A stretch of DNA of 64,000 bases from Gammaproteobacteria bacterium. GTDB taxonomy: Bacteria > Pseudomonadota > Gammaproteobacteria > Steroidobacterales > Woeseiaceae. The notes below the pieces were generated by a model. It searched no databases and was not told where the DNA came from. It saw only the letters and a list, made by a program, of their open reading frames with translations. Positions 52,529-60,998 of the stretch are shown here, in pieces. The stretch spans positions 1 through 64,000 of the forward strand of contig JAOUIH010000003.1 in assembly GCA_029884165.1 (NCBI GenBank), written 5' to 3'. Every line of letters begins with the position of its first letter. Positions within the stretch are counted from its first letter, which is position 1. Both the position numbers and the translations under genes were made by a program.

Positions 52529-53114
52529 GTCCGGCCGCGTCTGGGGACTGGTGTTGTCCGGCGGCCGCAGCAGCCGGATGGGGCGTGACAAGGCGCTGCT
52601 GATCAACGAGGGCCAGACGCAACTCGCGCGCATGGTCAGGCTGCTCGAAAGGCACGTGGATCGCGTATTCGTGTCCGCCCGGCCGGAGCAGGCCGGGGAC
52701 CCCGAGCGCAGCCGGTACGAACTGATCGTCGACCGCTACGAGAACATGGGCCCGGTTGCCGGCATCCTGTCCGCATTCGACGAGAATCCGCACGTAGCGT
52801 GGCTCGTGCTCGCCTGCGACCTGCCGAACGTCGACGACGAGACGCTCGAGGCCCTGCTCAAAGGTCGTCGGCCGGGCAATGCGTTTACCGCCTACCGGAG
52901 CAGCAGCGACGGGTTGCCGGAGCCGCTGTGTGCCGTCTATGAGCCGGGCGCCCGGATGCTCGTGAAACAGTTCGTAGAGGCCGGCATCACCTGCCCGCGC
53001 AAGATGATGATCCGCGCGGCGGCGGAGCTGCTCGAGCAGCCCCGGCCGGAGGCACTCGACAACATCAATACGCCAGCGGAGCTGGAACAGAGCCGGCTCG
53101 GTATGACGAGATGA
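52521..53114 (+). CDS. mobA: Molybdenum cofactor guanylyltransferase MobA
   Basis: The 197-residue nucleotidyltransferase attaches GMP to molybdopterin, giving the bis-MGD type cofactor. The GTP-binding loop is VLSGGRSSRMGRDKALL. Further landmarks are the ENMGPVAGILSAF block, WLVLACDLPNVD (metal-binding Asp) and the closing NINTPAEL. It starts at GTG 52521 inside the end of moaC and overlaps moaD by 4 bases. The CODH-like enzyme in this window should need the cytosine form instead, so this protein serves other molybdoenzymes. Confidence 0.93.
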   Translation: MPESGRVWGLVLSGGRSSRMGRDKALLINEGQTQLARMVRLLERHVDRVFVSARPEQAGDPERSRYELIVDRYENMGPVAGILSAFDENPHVAWLVLACDLPNVDDETLEALLKGRRPGNAFTAYRSSSDGLPEPLCAVYEPGARMLVKQFVEAGITCPRKMMIRAAAELLEQPRPEALDNINTPAELEQSRLGMTR

Positions 53115-53356
53115 GCAAGACGATAGAGGTAAGGTATTTCGCTCTGTTCCGCGAGAATGCCGGCGTCGACCGCGAGTCCGTGACGAGCGACGCGGCGACC
53201 GCCTCCGAACTGTTCGCGGAGCTGCGCGACCGGCACGGTTCGACCGAACCGCTGGGGCATTGCAAGGTCGCCATCAATGACGAGATGGTCGGTTGGGATG
53301 CGCCGATCCAGGACGGCGATTCGATACTGCTGTTTCCTCCCGTGGCGGGCGGCTGA
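53111..53356 (+). CDS. moaD: Molybdopterin synthase sulfur carrier subunit MoaD
   Basis: The 81-residue ubiquitin-like protein opens with IEVRYFALFRENAGVD and ends in PPVAGG. The C-terminal Gly-Gly is the thiocarboxylate carrier site. It starts at ATG 53111, overlapping mobA by the 4-base ATGA. It is followed 4 bases later by moaE, its partner in molybdopterin synthase. Confidence 0.95.
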   Translation: MSKTIEVRYFALFRENAGVDRESVTSDAATASELFAELRDRHGSTEPLGHCKVAINDEMVGWDAPIQDGDSILLFPPVAGG

Positions 53357-53360
53357 AGTC

Positions 53361-53789
53361 ATGATGAAGATGGTCACCGACCCGATACAACCGGAAGAAC
53401 TCCGGCGTGCCCTGATAGACCCGGCTGCGGGCGCCTATGCGGGCTTCGAGGGCTGGATCCGCAATCGCAACGAGGGTCACGAGGTGCTGCGCCTCGAATA
53501 CGAGGCCTACGAGCCGCTTGCGCTCAAGGAAGGGGAAAAGATCATCGCGGAAGCCCGTGCGAAATACCCGGTCCTGCATGCCCACTGCGTGCACCGGAGC
53601 GGGATGCTGGAGATCGGCGAATGCGCGGTATGGGTCGGCGTGGCGTCGGCGCATCGCGACGAAGCCTTCCTCGCGTGTCGGTACATCATCGACCAGGTCA
53701 AGGTTCGCCTGCCGATCTGGAAGAAGGAGCACTACACGGACGGGCATTCCGGCTGGGTCAATTGCGAACGCTGCGCCGCGCACGGCTGA
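53361..53789 (+). CDS. moaE: Molybdopterin synthase catalytic subunit MoaE
   Basis: The 142-residue catalytic subunit adds dithiolene sulfurs to precursor Z. It has GAYAGFEGWIRNRNEGHEV (the family G-A-x-x-x-F-x-G-x-x-R motif), LEYEAYEPLALKEGEKI and HRSGMLEIGE. The catalytic Lys stretch is RLPIWKKEHY. The start is ATG 53361; ATG 53364 and 53370 are close alternatives. It is the last gene of the moa operon and converges on the cytidylyltransferase gene 6 bases away. Confidence 0.96.
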   Translation: MMKMVTDPIQPEELRRALIDPAAGAYAGFEGWIRNRNEGHEVLRLEYEAYEPLALKEGEKIIAEARAKYPVLHAHCVHRSGMLEIGECAVWVGVASAHRDEAFLACRYIIDQVKVRLPIWKKEHYTDGHSGWVNCERCAAHG

Positions 53790-53795
53790 TTGTCG

Positions 53796-54401
53796 TCAAA
53801 CCCGATCGCCCAGCGCGGCGAGGTCTGCGGGTGTGTCGACGTCTGCAGAGCCTGCGGGGCAGTCGAGCACCGTGAGTTCCCCGGCGTGCGCGTCCAGCAC
53901 CGGGCGCGCGCCACGATCGCCTTCGAGCGCCTCGAGTTCGTCGAATGCGGCGCGAGGGAAAATTGACGGCGGTCCCAGCGATTCGCCGTAACGCGAACAG
54001 GCGAATCGTTCCCCGTTGTCGCGCCACGCCCCGATCAGTCGGCTGACATAGCTCGCATCGACAAGCGGCTGGTCCGCGAGCAGGATCAGTACTGCCGAGG
54101 CCTGTGCCCGGACGGCCCGCACACCGCAGGCAATGGAGCTGGCGATGCCCTCGGCATAATCGTCGTTGCGGACCAGGAAGCCCTCCAGCGGGGCAGAGGC
54201 CGCATGCACGCGCCGCCAATCCTTGCCGGCGACGAGGAGTGTCCGGGAACCGCAGACGGTTTCGGCGAGCCGCAAGGCACGTGCGACCAGTGGCTCGCCC
54301 CGGAACCGGGCGAGTTGCTTGGTCGAACCGAAACGCCGCGATTCGCCTGCAGCGAGCACGATCGCGTACAGTCCGCCGGGCTCAGTCACTGGTTTGTCCA
54401 T
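53796..54401 (-). CDS. mocA: MocA-like molybdenum cofactor cytidylyltransferase
   Basis: The 201-residue nucleotidyltransferase of the NTP_transf_3/MocA group has the nucleotide loop IVLAAGESRRFGSTKQL and the ILLADQPLVDASYVSRL Asp loop. The C-terminal PADLAAL end is typical. MocA attaches CMP to molybdopterin to make the cytosine-dinucleotide cofactor used by CO dehydrogenase and xanthine-dehydrogenase-type enzymes, which fits the cox cluster at 30.6-38.2 kb. The start is ATG 54401; the frame stays open to 54776 without similarity, and part of that stretch is the promoter of the MaoC-like gene. Specificity for CTP is inferred from the family. Confidence 0.87.
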   Translation of the reverse strand: MDKPVTEPGGLYAIVLAAGESRRFGSTKQLARFRGEPLVARALRLAETVCGSRTLLVAGKDWRRVHAASAPLEGFLVRNDDYAEGIASSIACGVRAVRAQASAVLILLADQPLVDASYVSRLIGAWRDNGERFACSRYGESLGPPSIFPRAAFDELEALEGDRGARPVLDAHAGELTVLDCPAGSADVDTPADLAALGDRV

Positions 54402-54663
54402 CGACACGGCGCCAGTATCGGCAGCGGCGCACGGGCCTGCAAGCGCGGGGTTGCCAGGCAGGTCTCGCGTTATCGACGAAAGCGCAACAAAGCCCACGCA
54501 ATCAATGTCGCCGGAATCAAGGAGCTCTCGCGCGGCGATATCGGCAGGCGCAGCATCCAGGCGTTGCGGCGCTTGCCCTTTGAAATTCATCCGTGTAAGT
54601 GTTTGTGCCGCGCCGCATGACTGCGGCATCGCAAACGGCAATACAGCTGCAAAGGAAACCGTC

Positions 54664-55131
54664 TTGCACATAGTCAGGTCATACGCCGACGCCAAGGCGC
54701 TGGAAGATCGGGAAGTGGGAGTGTCCGACTGGGTCGTCGTGGACCAGGAGCGGATCGACCGGTTCGCCGATGCCACCGGTGATCACCAGTGGATACACGT
54801 CGACGCAGACAGGGCGGCGCGGGAACTGCCGGACGGCAAGACGATTGCGCACGGTTACCTGACCTTGTCGCTGATACCGGCGCTCACAGGAAATTTCGTT
54901 CGCTTCGAGAATCTCAGGCAGACGATCAATTTCGGCTGCAACAAGTTGCGCTTTTACACGCCCGTCATCGCCGGCAGCCGGGTACGGGCGCGGGCGGTGG
55001 TCCGGCAGGTCCGCCAGCGCGCGGGCGCTCTGCACATCATTTCCGAAGTACGGATCGAGGTGGAGGGTGAGCGCAAAGCGGCTTGCGTTGCGGAAACGAT
55101 CGGCATGTATTTCCTGAAAAACGCCGGCTGA
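54664..55131 (+). CDS. MaoC-like hydratase/dehydratase domain protein
   Basis: The 155-residue single hot-dog-fold protein of the MaoC (R-specific enoyl-CoA hydratase) group has WVVVDQERIDRFADATGDHQ followed by WIHVDADRA. This is the catalytic Asp/His motif region. IAHGYLTLSLIP and INFGCNKLRFYTPVIAGSRV follow. It starts at TTG 54664, 6-7 bases after AAGGA. The gap upstream (54402-54663) contains nothing else I recognise. A role in fatty-acyl or (R)-hydroxyacyl-CoA metabolism fits the acyl-CoA genes downstream. Confidence 0.88.
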   Translation: MHIVRSYADAKALEDREVGVSDWVVVDQERIDRFADATGDHQWIHVDADRAARELPDGKTIAHGYLTLSLIPALTGNFVRFENLRQTINFGCNKLRFYTPVIAGSRVRARAVVRQVRQRAGALHIISEVRIEVEGERKAACVAETIGMYFLKNAG

Positions 55132-55151
55132 GCCGTCCCACCGCGGCTGGT

Positions 55152-56648
55152 TCAGCGGGCGTGCAGCCAGCCCGGCAGGAAGGTGTACGGATCGTCCTTT
55201 ACGTCCCTGTTATACGGCACCGAATACTTCTCCAGCAGCGCCTGCAGCGCGCCGCTCCGTACCGCGTCGAACAATTCAGTGGCTCCGCCGACATGCTCCC
55301 CGCCGACGAAAATCTGCGGGATAGTCCTGGCCCCCGTGAGCTCGGCCAGAGCAGCCCGGATCCGGCCACCGAGGTTATCCGCCTGGTAAGCGACCGAGTC
55401 CAGATCCACGGACCGGTAGGGAATCTCGTAGCGGGCGAACATCTTTCGGGCCGACCAGCAGAACTCGCACCATTCGAGTGCGTATATCGTGACCGGCTGG
55501 GTCCTGTCGGAGATCGTTTGCCGTACGAGTTCGATTGCGTCGGCCGGCGCCGCAATTGCCTCCGCTGCCGCCGCGGGGCTGGCCGGGGCCACCGCCGGCT
55601 TATCGAAGCGGTAATTCGGCGTCGAACGCGATATCTCCAGTTCGTCCGGGGACATGTCGACGGACACGCCTTCGAACAGCGGCGTGGACAGGTAGCGCTC
55701 GCCGGTATCCGGCAGCATGCACAGGATCGTCGAGCCCGCCGGTGCCGACTCGGCGACCCGCAGCGCGCCCGCGAGCGTGGCACCCCCGGAGATTCCGACG
55801 AATATGCCCTCCTGTTGCGCGAGCGCCTTCGCCAGGCCGAGCGCGTCGGCGCCGTTTACCGGGACGACTTCGTCGACGAGCCCCTCGGCCAGGGCATCCT
55901 CGGTCAGCCTGGGGATGAAGTCCGGGCTCCATCCCTGCATCAGGTGGGGCCGGAACAGAGGATGACTTTCGGCAGGACTGCCATCGGTGGCACGGACCTG
56001 CGGAATGCCGCTCCCCAGCATCTGCGCATTGTCCGGCTCGCAGACGACGATACGCGTGTCGGGCCGTTTGTCCCGCAGGACGCGGGCCACGCCTTTCAAT
56101 GTTCCGCCGGTGCCGTAGCCGGTGACCCAGTAGTCCAGCCGCTCGCCCTCGAAGTCCGCGATGATTTCCGGCGCGGTCGTTCGCGAATGCGCGTCCGCGT
56201 TCGCCTCGTTTTCGAACTGCCGGCACAGGAACCAGTCGTGCGTCTCCGCCAGTTCGACGGCCTTGGCGAGCATGCCGCTACCTTTCAGGGCAGCCGGAGT
56301 CAGGACGACCTTCGCGCCGAGGAAGCGCAGGAGCTTGCGGCGTTCGACGCTGAAGTTCTCCGCCATCGTGACAACCAGCGGATAGCCCTTCCGGGCGCAA
56401 ACCATGGCGAGCCCGATGCCCGTATTGCCGCTGGTCGCCTCGACGACCGTCTGGCCCGGCTGCAGCTTCCCGCTGCGTTCCGCGTCCTCGATTACCCCGA
56501 GCGCCAGGCGATCCTTGACCGAGCCCATGGGATTGAATGACTCGAGCTTGGCATAGAGATTGATGCCGGGAGGCGCCAGCTTCGCGAGCCGGACGACCGG
56601 CGTGCGGCCTATCGTGGCCAGTATGTCGTCGTACCTTCGTCCCGTCAT
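55152..56648 (-). CDS. Cysteine synthase-glutaredoxin fusion protein
   Basis: The 498-residue protein combines two modules. Residues about 1-330 are a cysteine synthase/CBS-type PLP enzyme: PLP lysine Lys45 in NPMGSVKDRLA, the substrate loop TSGNTG (72-77), the phosphate loop GTGGTLKGV and GISGGATLAGAL. An Ala/Pro linker (about 352-370) leads to a glutaredoxin domain (about 385-475) with active-site Cys394-Cys397 in EWCEFCWSA and TIPQIFVGGEHVGG. It should make cysteine from O-acetylserine (or cystathionine-related substrates) and carry its own dithiol/glutathione redox centre, perhaps to deliver or protect sulfur. Most cysteine synthases (about 310 residues) lack this. The start is ATG 56648. 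Confidence 0.9.
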   Translation of the reverse strand: MTGRRYDDILATIGRTPVVRLAKLAPPGINLYAKLESFNPMGSVKDRLALGVIEDAERSGKLQPGQTVVEATSGNTGIGLAMVCARKGYPLVVTMAENFSVERRKLLRFLGAKVVLTPAALKGSGMLAKAVELAETHDWFLCRQFENEANADAHSRTTAPEIIADFEGERLDYWVTGYGTGGTLKGVARVLRDKRPDTRIVVCEPDNAQMLGSGIPQVRATDGSPAESHPLFRPHLMQGWSPDFIPRLTEDALAEGLVDEVVPVNGADALGLAKALAQQEGIFVGISGGATLAGALRVAESAPAGSTILCMLPDTGERYLSTPLFEGVSVDMSPDELEISRSTPNYRFDKPAVAPASPAAAAEAIAAPADAIELVRQTISDRTQPVTIYALEWCEFCWSARKMFARYEIPYRSVDLDSVAYQADNLGGRIRAALAELTGARTIPQIFVGGEHVGGATELFDAVRSGALQALLEKYSVPYNRDVKDDPYTFLPGWLHAR

Positions 56649-56786
56649 GGCGAGCGCTCCCTTGCGGCCTGTGGCTATAATGTCCGGACTCGCGCCCGGG
56701 GGGAGGGCGCGTCACCGACAGTATAGTCGTTCCAGCCGCCGGTTCGGCCGAACCAGCGGCCCGAGGCTGCAAGCGGGGAGGTCGAT

Positions 56787-56963
56787 GTGGGTAAAGAAGG
56801 TATCCTGGGGTTCCTGATTCTGGTCTGCGATATCTACGCGATACTGCAGATTGCACAGAGTTCGGTGGGCAATGGAAAGAAGGCACTCTGGATAGCCATC
56901 GTCGTCCTCCTGCCGATCGCGGGGCTCATTGCCTGGTACCTGCTGGGGCCGAAACCGAACTGA
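56787..56963 (+). CDS. Small membrane protein, PLDc_N-like, 58 residues
   Basis: GTG 56787, after GGGGAGG by 5 bases, opens a 58-codon frame ending with TGA 56961-56963. The protein has two hydrophobic helices (about residues 6-20, ILGFLILVCDIYAIL, and 34-53, LWIAIVVLLPIAGLIAWYLL) joined by a short basic loop, and ends in GPKPN. This helix-loop-helix with LLPIxGLIxWYLLGPK resembles the PLDc_N domain found alone or ahead of cardiolipin synthases. It precedes the acyl-CoA ligase by about 120 bases. An overlapping ATG two bases upstream gives only a 10-residue frame. Confidence 0.75.
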   Translation: MGKEGILGFLILVCDIYAILQIAQSSVGNGKKALWIAIVVLLPIAGLIAWYLLGPKPN

Positions 56964-57081
56964 GCGGCACAGGCGTCGTTCGTCCGGAGTTTTTTCGGCC
57001 AACGATCGCGCCGACGGCGCAGCTGCGGTGCCGTCGGTGCACGAGAAGTACTGGAACCGCAGCAAAACGTGGGAGAGATGC

Positions 57082-58716
57082 ATGCACGGCCTGATGATGG
57101 ATACACCGTTGTTGATATCGTGGATAGCGCGCCACGCGGAGCGGAATTTCCCCAATCGAGAGATCGTGTCGATCACGATGGACAATCCGTCTCATCGTTA
57201 CACGATAGGCGAGTGCATACAGCGGGCGCGCAAGCTGGCGAATGCGCTCGACAGGCTGGGACTGTCCCGCGGCGACCGGATCGCGACGCTGGCGTGGAAC
57301 GACTACCGCCACCTGGAGGCCTACTACGCCATCGGCGGTGCCGGTTACGTTTGCCACACGATCAACCCGCGGCTTTTCCCGGAGCAGATCGTCTTCATCG
57401 TCAACCACGCGGAAGACAAGTGGGTCATGACGGACCCGCTGTTCGTCCCGCTGCTCGAAAAAATTGCCGGGAGCACGCCGAACGTCGCCGGTTATATCGT
57501 CATGACCGATGATGCCCACATGCCGAAGACCACGCTCAGGAACGCGATCAGCTACGAGGCGCTGATAGCGGACGAGAGCGACTCGTACGACTGGCCGGAT
57601 TTCGACGAACGCGAAGCTGTAGCGCTCTGCTACACCTCCGGCACGACCGGCAATCCCAAGGGCGTGCTGTACAGCCACCGCTCGCAGGTGCTGCATGCCT
57701 ACGGAAGTGCCATGGCTGATGCGCTCGGGCTGTCCAACCGCGACACGATGCTTCCGGTCGTGCCCCTGTTCCACGTTAACGCCTGGGGTGTGCCCTATGC
57801 GGCCCTGATGGTCGGCGCGAAATTGGTTTTTCCAGGGCCGAAGATGGGCGACGGCGAGACACTGTACCGATTGATGGAGGCCGAGAAGGTAACGATCGCC
57901 GCCGGAGTGCCGACCGTCTGGCTCGGGCTGTTGCAGTACATGGACAAGGCCGGCAAGCGCCTGACGACGGTCGAGCGCACCGTGATTGGAGGCGCTGCCG
58001 TTCCCGAGTCCATGATCCGCGCATTCCGGGACAAGCACGATGTCGTGGTCATGCAGGGTTGGGGCATGACCGAGATGAGCCCCCTCGGCACCGTCAACTC
58101 CCTCAAGGCCAGCCAGCTCGATCTGTCGCCGGATGAAATTATCAAGATCCGGGTCAAGGCGGGCCGCGGAATCTTCGGCGTCGAGATGCGTATCGTGGAC
58201 GATGAGCAGAACGAGCTTCCGTGGGACGGGGACAAGGCCGGCGCTCTGCAGGTCCGTGGCCCCTGGGTCTGCAGCGACTATTTCAAGCTCGAAGGCAGCG
58301 CGGGGTCGCACACCGGAGACGGCTGGTTCGAGACGGGCGACGTCGCCAAGATCGATCCTGACGGTTTCCTGCAGATCACCGACCGGACCAAGGACGTCAT
58401 CAAGTCCGGCGGCGAATGGATCAGCTCAATCGATGTGGAAAACGTAGCGGTCGGGCATCCCGCCGTTGCCGAGGCCGCCGTCATTGGTGTCGCCCATCCC
58501 AAGTGGACCGAAAGGCCGCTACTCGTTATCGTTCGCAAGGAAGGCGAGGACGTCTCCCGGGACGAGCTGCTCGCGTGGCTCGACGGGAAAATCGCTTCGT
58601 GGTGGATTCCCGACGATGTCGTTTTCGTCGACGACATCCCGCATACGGCCACAGGCAAGATTAAGAAGATCGAGCTTCGCAAGCAGTTTGCCGATTACCG
58701 CCTGCCGACGGCCTGA
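57082..58716 (+). CDS. Fatty acyl-CoA ligase, AlkK-type AMP-binding enzyme
   Basis: The 544-residue ANL-superfamily enzyme activates a fatty acid with ATP and CoA. The opening [20 protein letters not shown] resembles AlkK/medium-chain ligases. The AMP-binding core has [12 protein letters not shown] (P-loop), [31 protein letters not shown] and the C-terminal catalytic Lys in HTATGKIKK. The start is ATG 57082, after GGGAGAG. It begins a run of fatty-acid genes (SDR, TesB thioesterase) on the same strand. Chain length is uncertain; related enzymes act on medium-chain or methylthiopropionate substrates. Confidence 0.93.
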   Translation: MHGLMMDTPLLISWIARHAERNFPNREIVSITMDNPSHRYTIGECIQRARKLANALDRLGLSRGDRIATLAWNDYRHLEAYYAIGGAGYVCHTINPRLFPEQIVFIVNHAEDKWVMTDPLFVPLLEKIAGSTPNVAGYIVMTDDAHMPKTTLRNAISYEALIADESDSYDWPDFDEREAVALCYTSGTTGNPKGVLYSHRSQVLHAYGSAMADALGLSNRDTMLPVVPLFHVNAWGVPYAALMVGAKLVFPGPKMGDGETLYRLMEAEKVTIAAGVPTVWLGLLQYMDKAGKRLTTVERTVIGGAAVPESMIRAFRDKHDVVVMQGWGMTEMSPLGTVNSLKASQLDLSPDEIIKIRVKAGRGIFGVEMRIVDDEQNELPWDGDKAGALQVRGPWVCSDYFKLEGSAGSHTGDGWFETGDVAKIDPDGFLQITDRTKDVIKSGGEWISSIDVENVAVGHPAVAEAAVIGVAHPKWTERPLLVIVRKEGEDVSRDELLAWLDGKIASWWIPDDVVFVDDIPHTATGKIKKIELRKQFADYRLPTA

Positions 58717-58805
58717 TAGTTTGAACCGGTCGGCATCGTGGCTGCCTTTGGCTATCTAGTATGCCGACGTCGCCCTCGCGGGCAAAATTCTGGTGAGGAA
58801 TTCAG

Positions 58806-59552
58806 ATGTCAGATGTACCGCGCCTGTTCGGGTCCAGGGCCATCGTAACGGGAGCCGCCAATGGCATCGGCGAAGCCATCGTGCGGACCTTCATAAAGCA
58901 GGGAGCCGGCGTCGTCGCCGTTGACAGCAGCGAAAGCGGCGTAGCTACGATGTTCAAGGCCTTGAAAGGTGTCACGCCGATGGTCGCGTCGGTAACCGAC
59001 AAGAGCAGCGCCGAGGACCTGCTGAAAAATGCGAGTGTGAAACTGGAGGGTCTCGATATCATCGTGAACAATGCTGCGATCCAGCCGCCGGCTCCGATCG
59101 GCGACACTGACGAAGCGGCTCTCGATGCGTTCCTGGACAGGCGGATACAGCTTTATGCACTCATGGCGCGGGCGGGCCTGCCGTTCCTGAGCAAGAGCCC
59201 TGCCGGGCGGATCATCAACATGGGTTGCGTCCGCAGCGCGTTTACATTGCAGGGCGAGCAGGCGTACAGGCGCTCGCAGACGGCCATTGCCGAGCTCACG
59301 AAGGCACTCGCGGCCGAGGCCGGTGCGCAGGGGACCACCGTCAACTACATCCAGCCGGGTGCGATCATGACCCATGCCAGCCGCCGCATTTTTTCCGAGG
59401 ACAAGGTGCTGCGTGACCATTGCATCGCACACTCCGCGGCGAAGCGGCTGGGAGAGGCGCTCGACGTCGCGAAGGTTGCACTGTTCCTGGCCAGTGACGA
59501 CGCCGTGTTCGTCAGCGGGGCGGGAATCGCCGTGGACGGCGGCCGGGTCTGA
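58806..59552 (+). CDS. Short-chain dehydrogenase/reductase-like protein with altered active site
   Basis: The 248-residue SDR-fold protein has an intact cofactor loop (TGAANGIG) and IVNNAAIQ. The catalytic YxxxK is YRRSQ, with Tyr154 but Gln158 in place of Lys. The upstream catalytic Ser strand reads INMGCVRSAF instead of INISS. It is therefore probably a pseudo-enzyme, an SDR with a different mechanism, or a protein with a structural role. The C-terminal VSGAGIAVDGG is typical. It lies between the acyl-CoA ligase and TesB genes; the start is ATG 58806. Confidence 0.9.
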   Translation: MSDVPRLFGSRAIVTGAANGIGEAIVRTFIKQGAGVVAVDSSESGVATMFKALKGVTPMVASVTDKSSAEDLLKNASVKLEGLDIIVNNAAIQPPAPIGDTDEAALDAFLDRRIQLYALMARAGLPFLSKSPAGRIINMGCVRSAFTLQGEQAYRRSQTAIAELTKALAAEAGAQGTTVNYIQPGAIMTHASRRIFSEDKVLRDHCIAHSAAKRLGEALDVAKVALFLASDDAVFVSGAGIAVDGGRV

Positions 59553-59567
59553 CGCCCGGACTTGTGC

Positions 59568-60470
59568 ATGTCCGACGTACTTGAAGACCTGATACAACTG
59601 CTGCGGCTCGAGCGCATCGAGGACAATATCTACCGGGGACAGAGCCGCGATATCGGCAGCGCGCAGGTATTCGGCGGCCAGGTCCTCGGCCAGGCGCTGT
59701 CCGCCGCTCACCTGACCGTCGAAGGCCGGGTCGCCCACTCGCTGCATGCTTATTTCCTGCGACGCGGCGACATGGCCGCGCCTATCGTTTACGAGGTCGA
59801 TCGAGCCCGTGATGGCGGAAGCTTCTCGGTGCGACGAGTCGTTGCGATCCAGCACGGCAGGCCGATATTCAACATGGCGGCATCCTTCCAGGTTCCGGAA
59901 GAAGGCATCGAGCACCAGGCAACGATGCCCGAGGTCGACGGACCCGAAGGGCTCCCCGATGTTACGGATATACCGGATGGCGTCCTGCAACGCGTGCCGG
60001 AGAAAATGCGGCGTTTCCTCACCGGCAAGCGGCCGTTCGAGTTTCGACCGGTACGACCCGTCAATTTCGTCGAGCCGGAAAAATTGCCCCCCAGCAAGCA
60101 CGTCTGGATCCGCGCGGTCAACCGCTTACCTGACGATCCGGCGCTGCATCAGAACCTGCTTGCCTACGTATCGGACTACGAATTGCTGGGCACCAGCACA
60201 TTGCCGCACGGCCTGCCGTTTGCCCGCGGGACGGTTCAAATGGCGAGCCTGGATCATGCGCTCTGGTTCCATCGCCCGTGCAGGGTCGACGAGTGGATGC
60301 TCTATTCCTTCGACACGCCCAATGCGGGCGGGGCGAGAGGATTCGCGCGGGGTCAGATCTTCACGCGGTCCGGCGCGCTCGCGGCTTCGACGGCGCAGGA
60401 AGGCCTGGTCAGGGTGCTCGGCGAGCAGCAGAGCCCGCGACACCCGTCGGATCCCCGCCTGCAGGTCTGA
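59568..60470 (+). CDS. tesB: Acyl-CoA thioesterase II, TesB
   Basis: The 300-residue double hot-dog thioesterase hydrolyses acyl-CoAs, mainly medium/long chain. The family opening EDLIQLLRLERIEDNIYRGQ is followed by FGGQVLGQALSAA, SLHAYFLRRGD and FSVRRVVAIQHG. In the second half, SLDHALWFHRPCRVDEWMLY and ARGQIFTRSGALAASTAQEG are conserved. The start is ATG 59568; a TTG two codons upstream is possible. It follows the SDR gene by 15 bases and converges on the carbonic-anhydrase-like gene. Confidence 0.95.
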   Translation: MSDVLEDLIQLLRLERIEDNIYRGQSRDIGSAQVFGGQVLGQALSAAHLTVEGRVAHSLHAYFLRRGDMAAPIVYEVDRARDGGSFSVRRVVAIQHGRPIFNMAASFQVPEEGIEHQATMPEVDGPEGLPDVTDIPDGVLQRVPEKMRRFLTGKRPFEFRPVRPVNFVEPEKLPPSKHVWIRAVNRLPDDPALHQNLLAYVSDYELLGTSTLPHGLPFARGTVQMASLDHALWFHRPCRVDEWMLYSFDTPNAGGARGFARGQIFTRSGALAASTAQEGLVRVLGEQQSPRHPSDPRLQV

Positions 60471-60473
60471 TTG

Positions 60474-60998
60474 TCAGGGATCGATTCGGCCCTGCGCGGC
60501 AAAAATACGCGACTTTTCCACGTAGGCCGCGGCGGAGCGCTCGATCGACCGGAGTTCGTCGGCGTCCAGCTCCCGGATCACGCGCGCCGGCGCGCCATGC
60601 ACCAGCACACCGTCCGGAAAGCGCTTGTTTTCCGTGACGAGCGAACCCGCACCGACGATCGTGTCCCGGCCGATGATGGCGCCATTAAGGATGATGCTGC
60701 CGATGCCGATCAGGCAGCGATCGCCGACCCGGCAGCCGTGCAGGACAGCGCGATGGCCGACGGATACGCTCTCGCCAACGACGAGTTCCAGGCCTTCGTC
60801 CGTATGCAGGATGCAGGCGTCCTGGATGTTGCTGCGGGCACCGATACGAATCCGGTCGTTGTCGCCGCGAAGTACGGCGCCGAACCAGGCGCTGGCGGAG
60901 GGGCCGAGGCAGACGTCTCCAATCAGGGTAGCGGTGGGCGCCAGGTAGTGACCGTCGCCCTCGAGAACCGGGCAGCGGTCGCCGAGCGCGACGATCAT
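60474..60998 (-). CDS. Gamma-carbonic-anhydrase-like hexapeptide protein (YrdA family)
   Basis: The 174-residue left-handed beta-helix protein contains imperfect hexapeptide repeats ([20 protein letters not shown] onward). The metal-site region is [20 protein letters not shown] followed by AVLHGC, with three His spaced as in gamma-class anhydrases. E. coli YrdA is the nearest characterised relative, and true carbonic anhydrase activity is not always present. It starts at ATG 60998, overlapping the end of gpmA by 4 bases (on the same strand), so the two are coupled. Confidence 0.92.
   Translation of the reverse strand: MIVALGDRCPVLEGDGHYLAPTATLIGDVCLGPSASAWFGAVLRGDNDRIRIGARSNIQDACILHTDEGLELVVGESVSVGHRAVLHGCRVGDRCLIGIGSIILNGAIIGRDTIVGAGSLVTENKRFPDGVLVHGAPARVIRELDADELRSIERSAAAYVEKSRIFAAQGRIDP

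Noticed and set aside
54402-54776. Possible N-terminal extension of the MocA-like protein
   Set aside because: The nucleotidyltransferase domain begins right after ATG 54401; the upstream 125 codons have no similarity and would cover the promoter and start of the MaoC-like gene.
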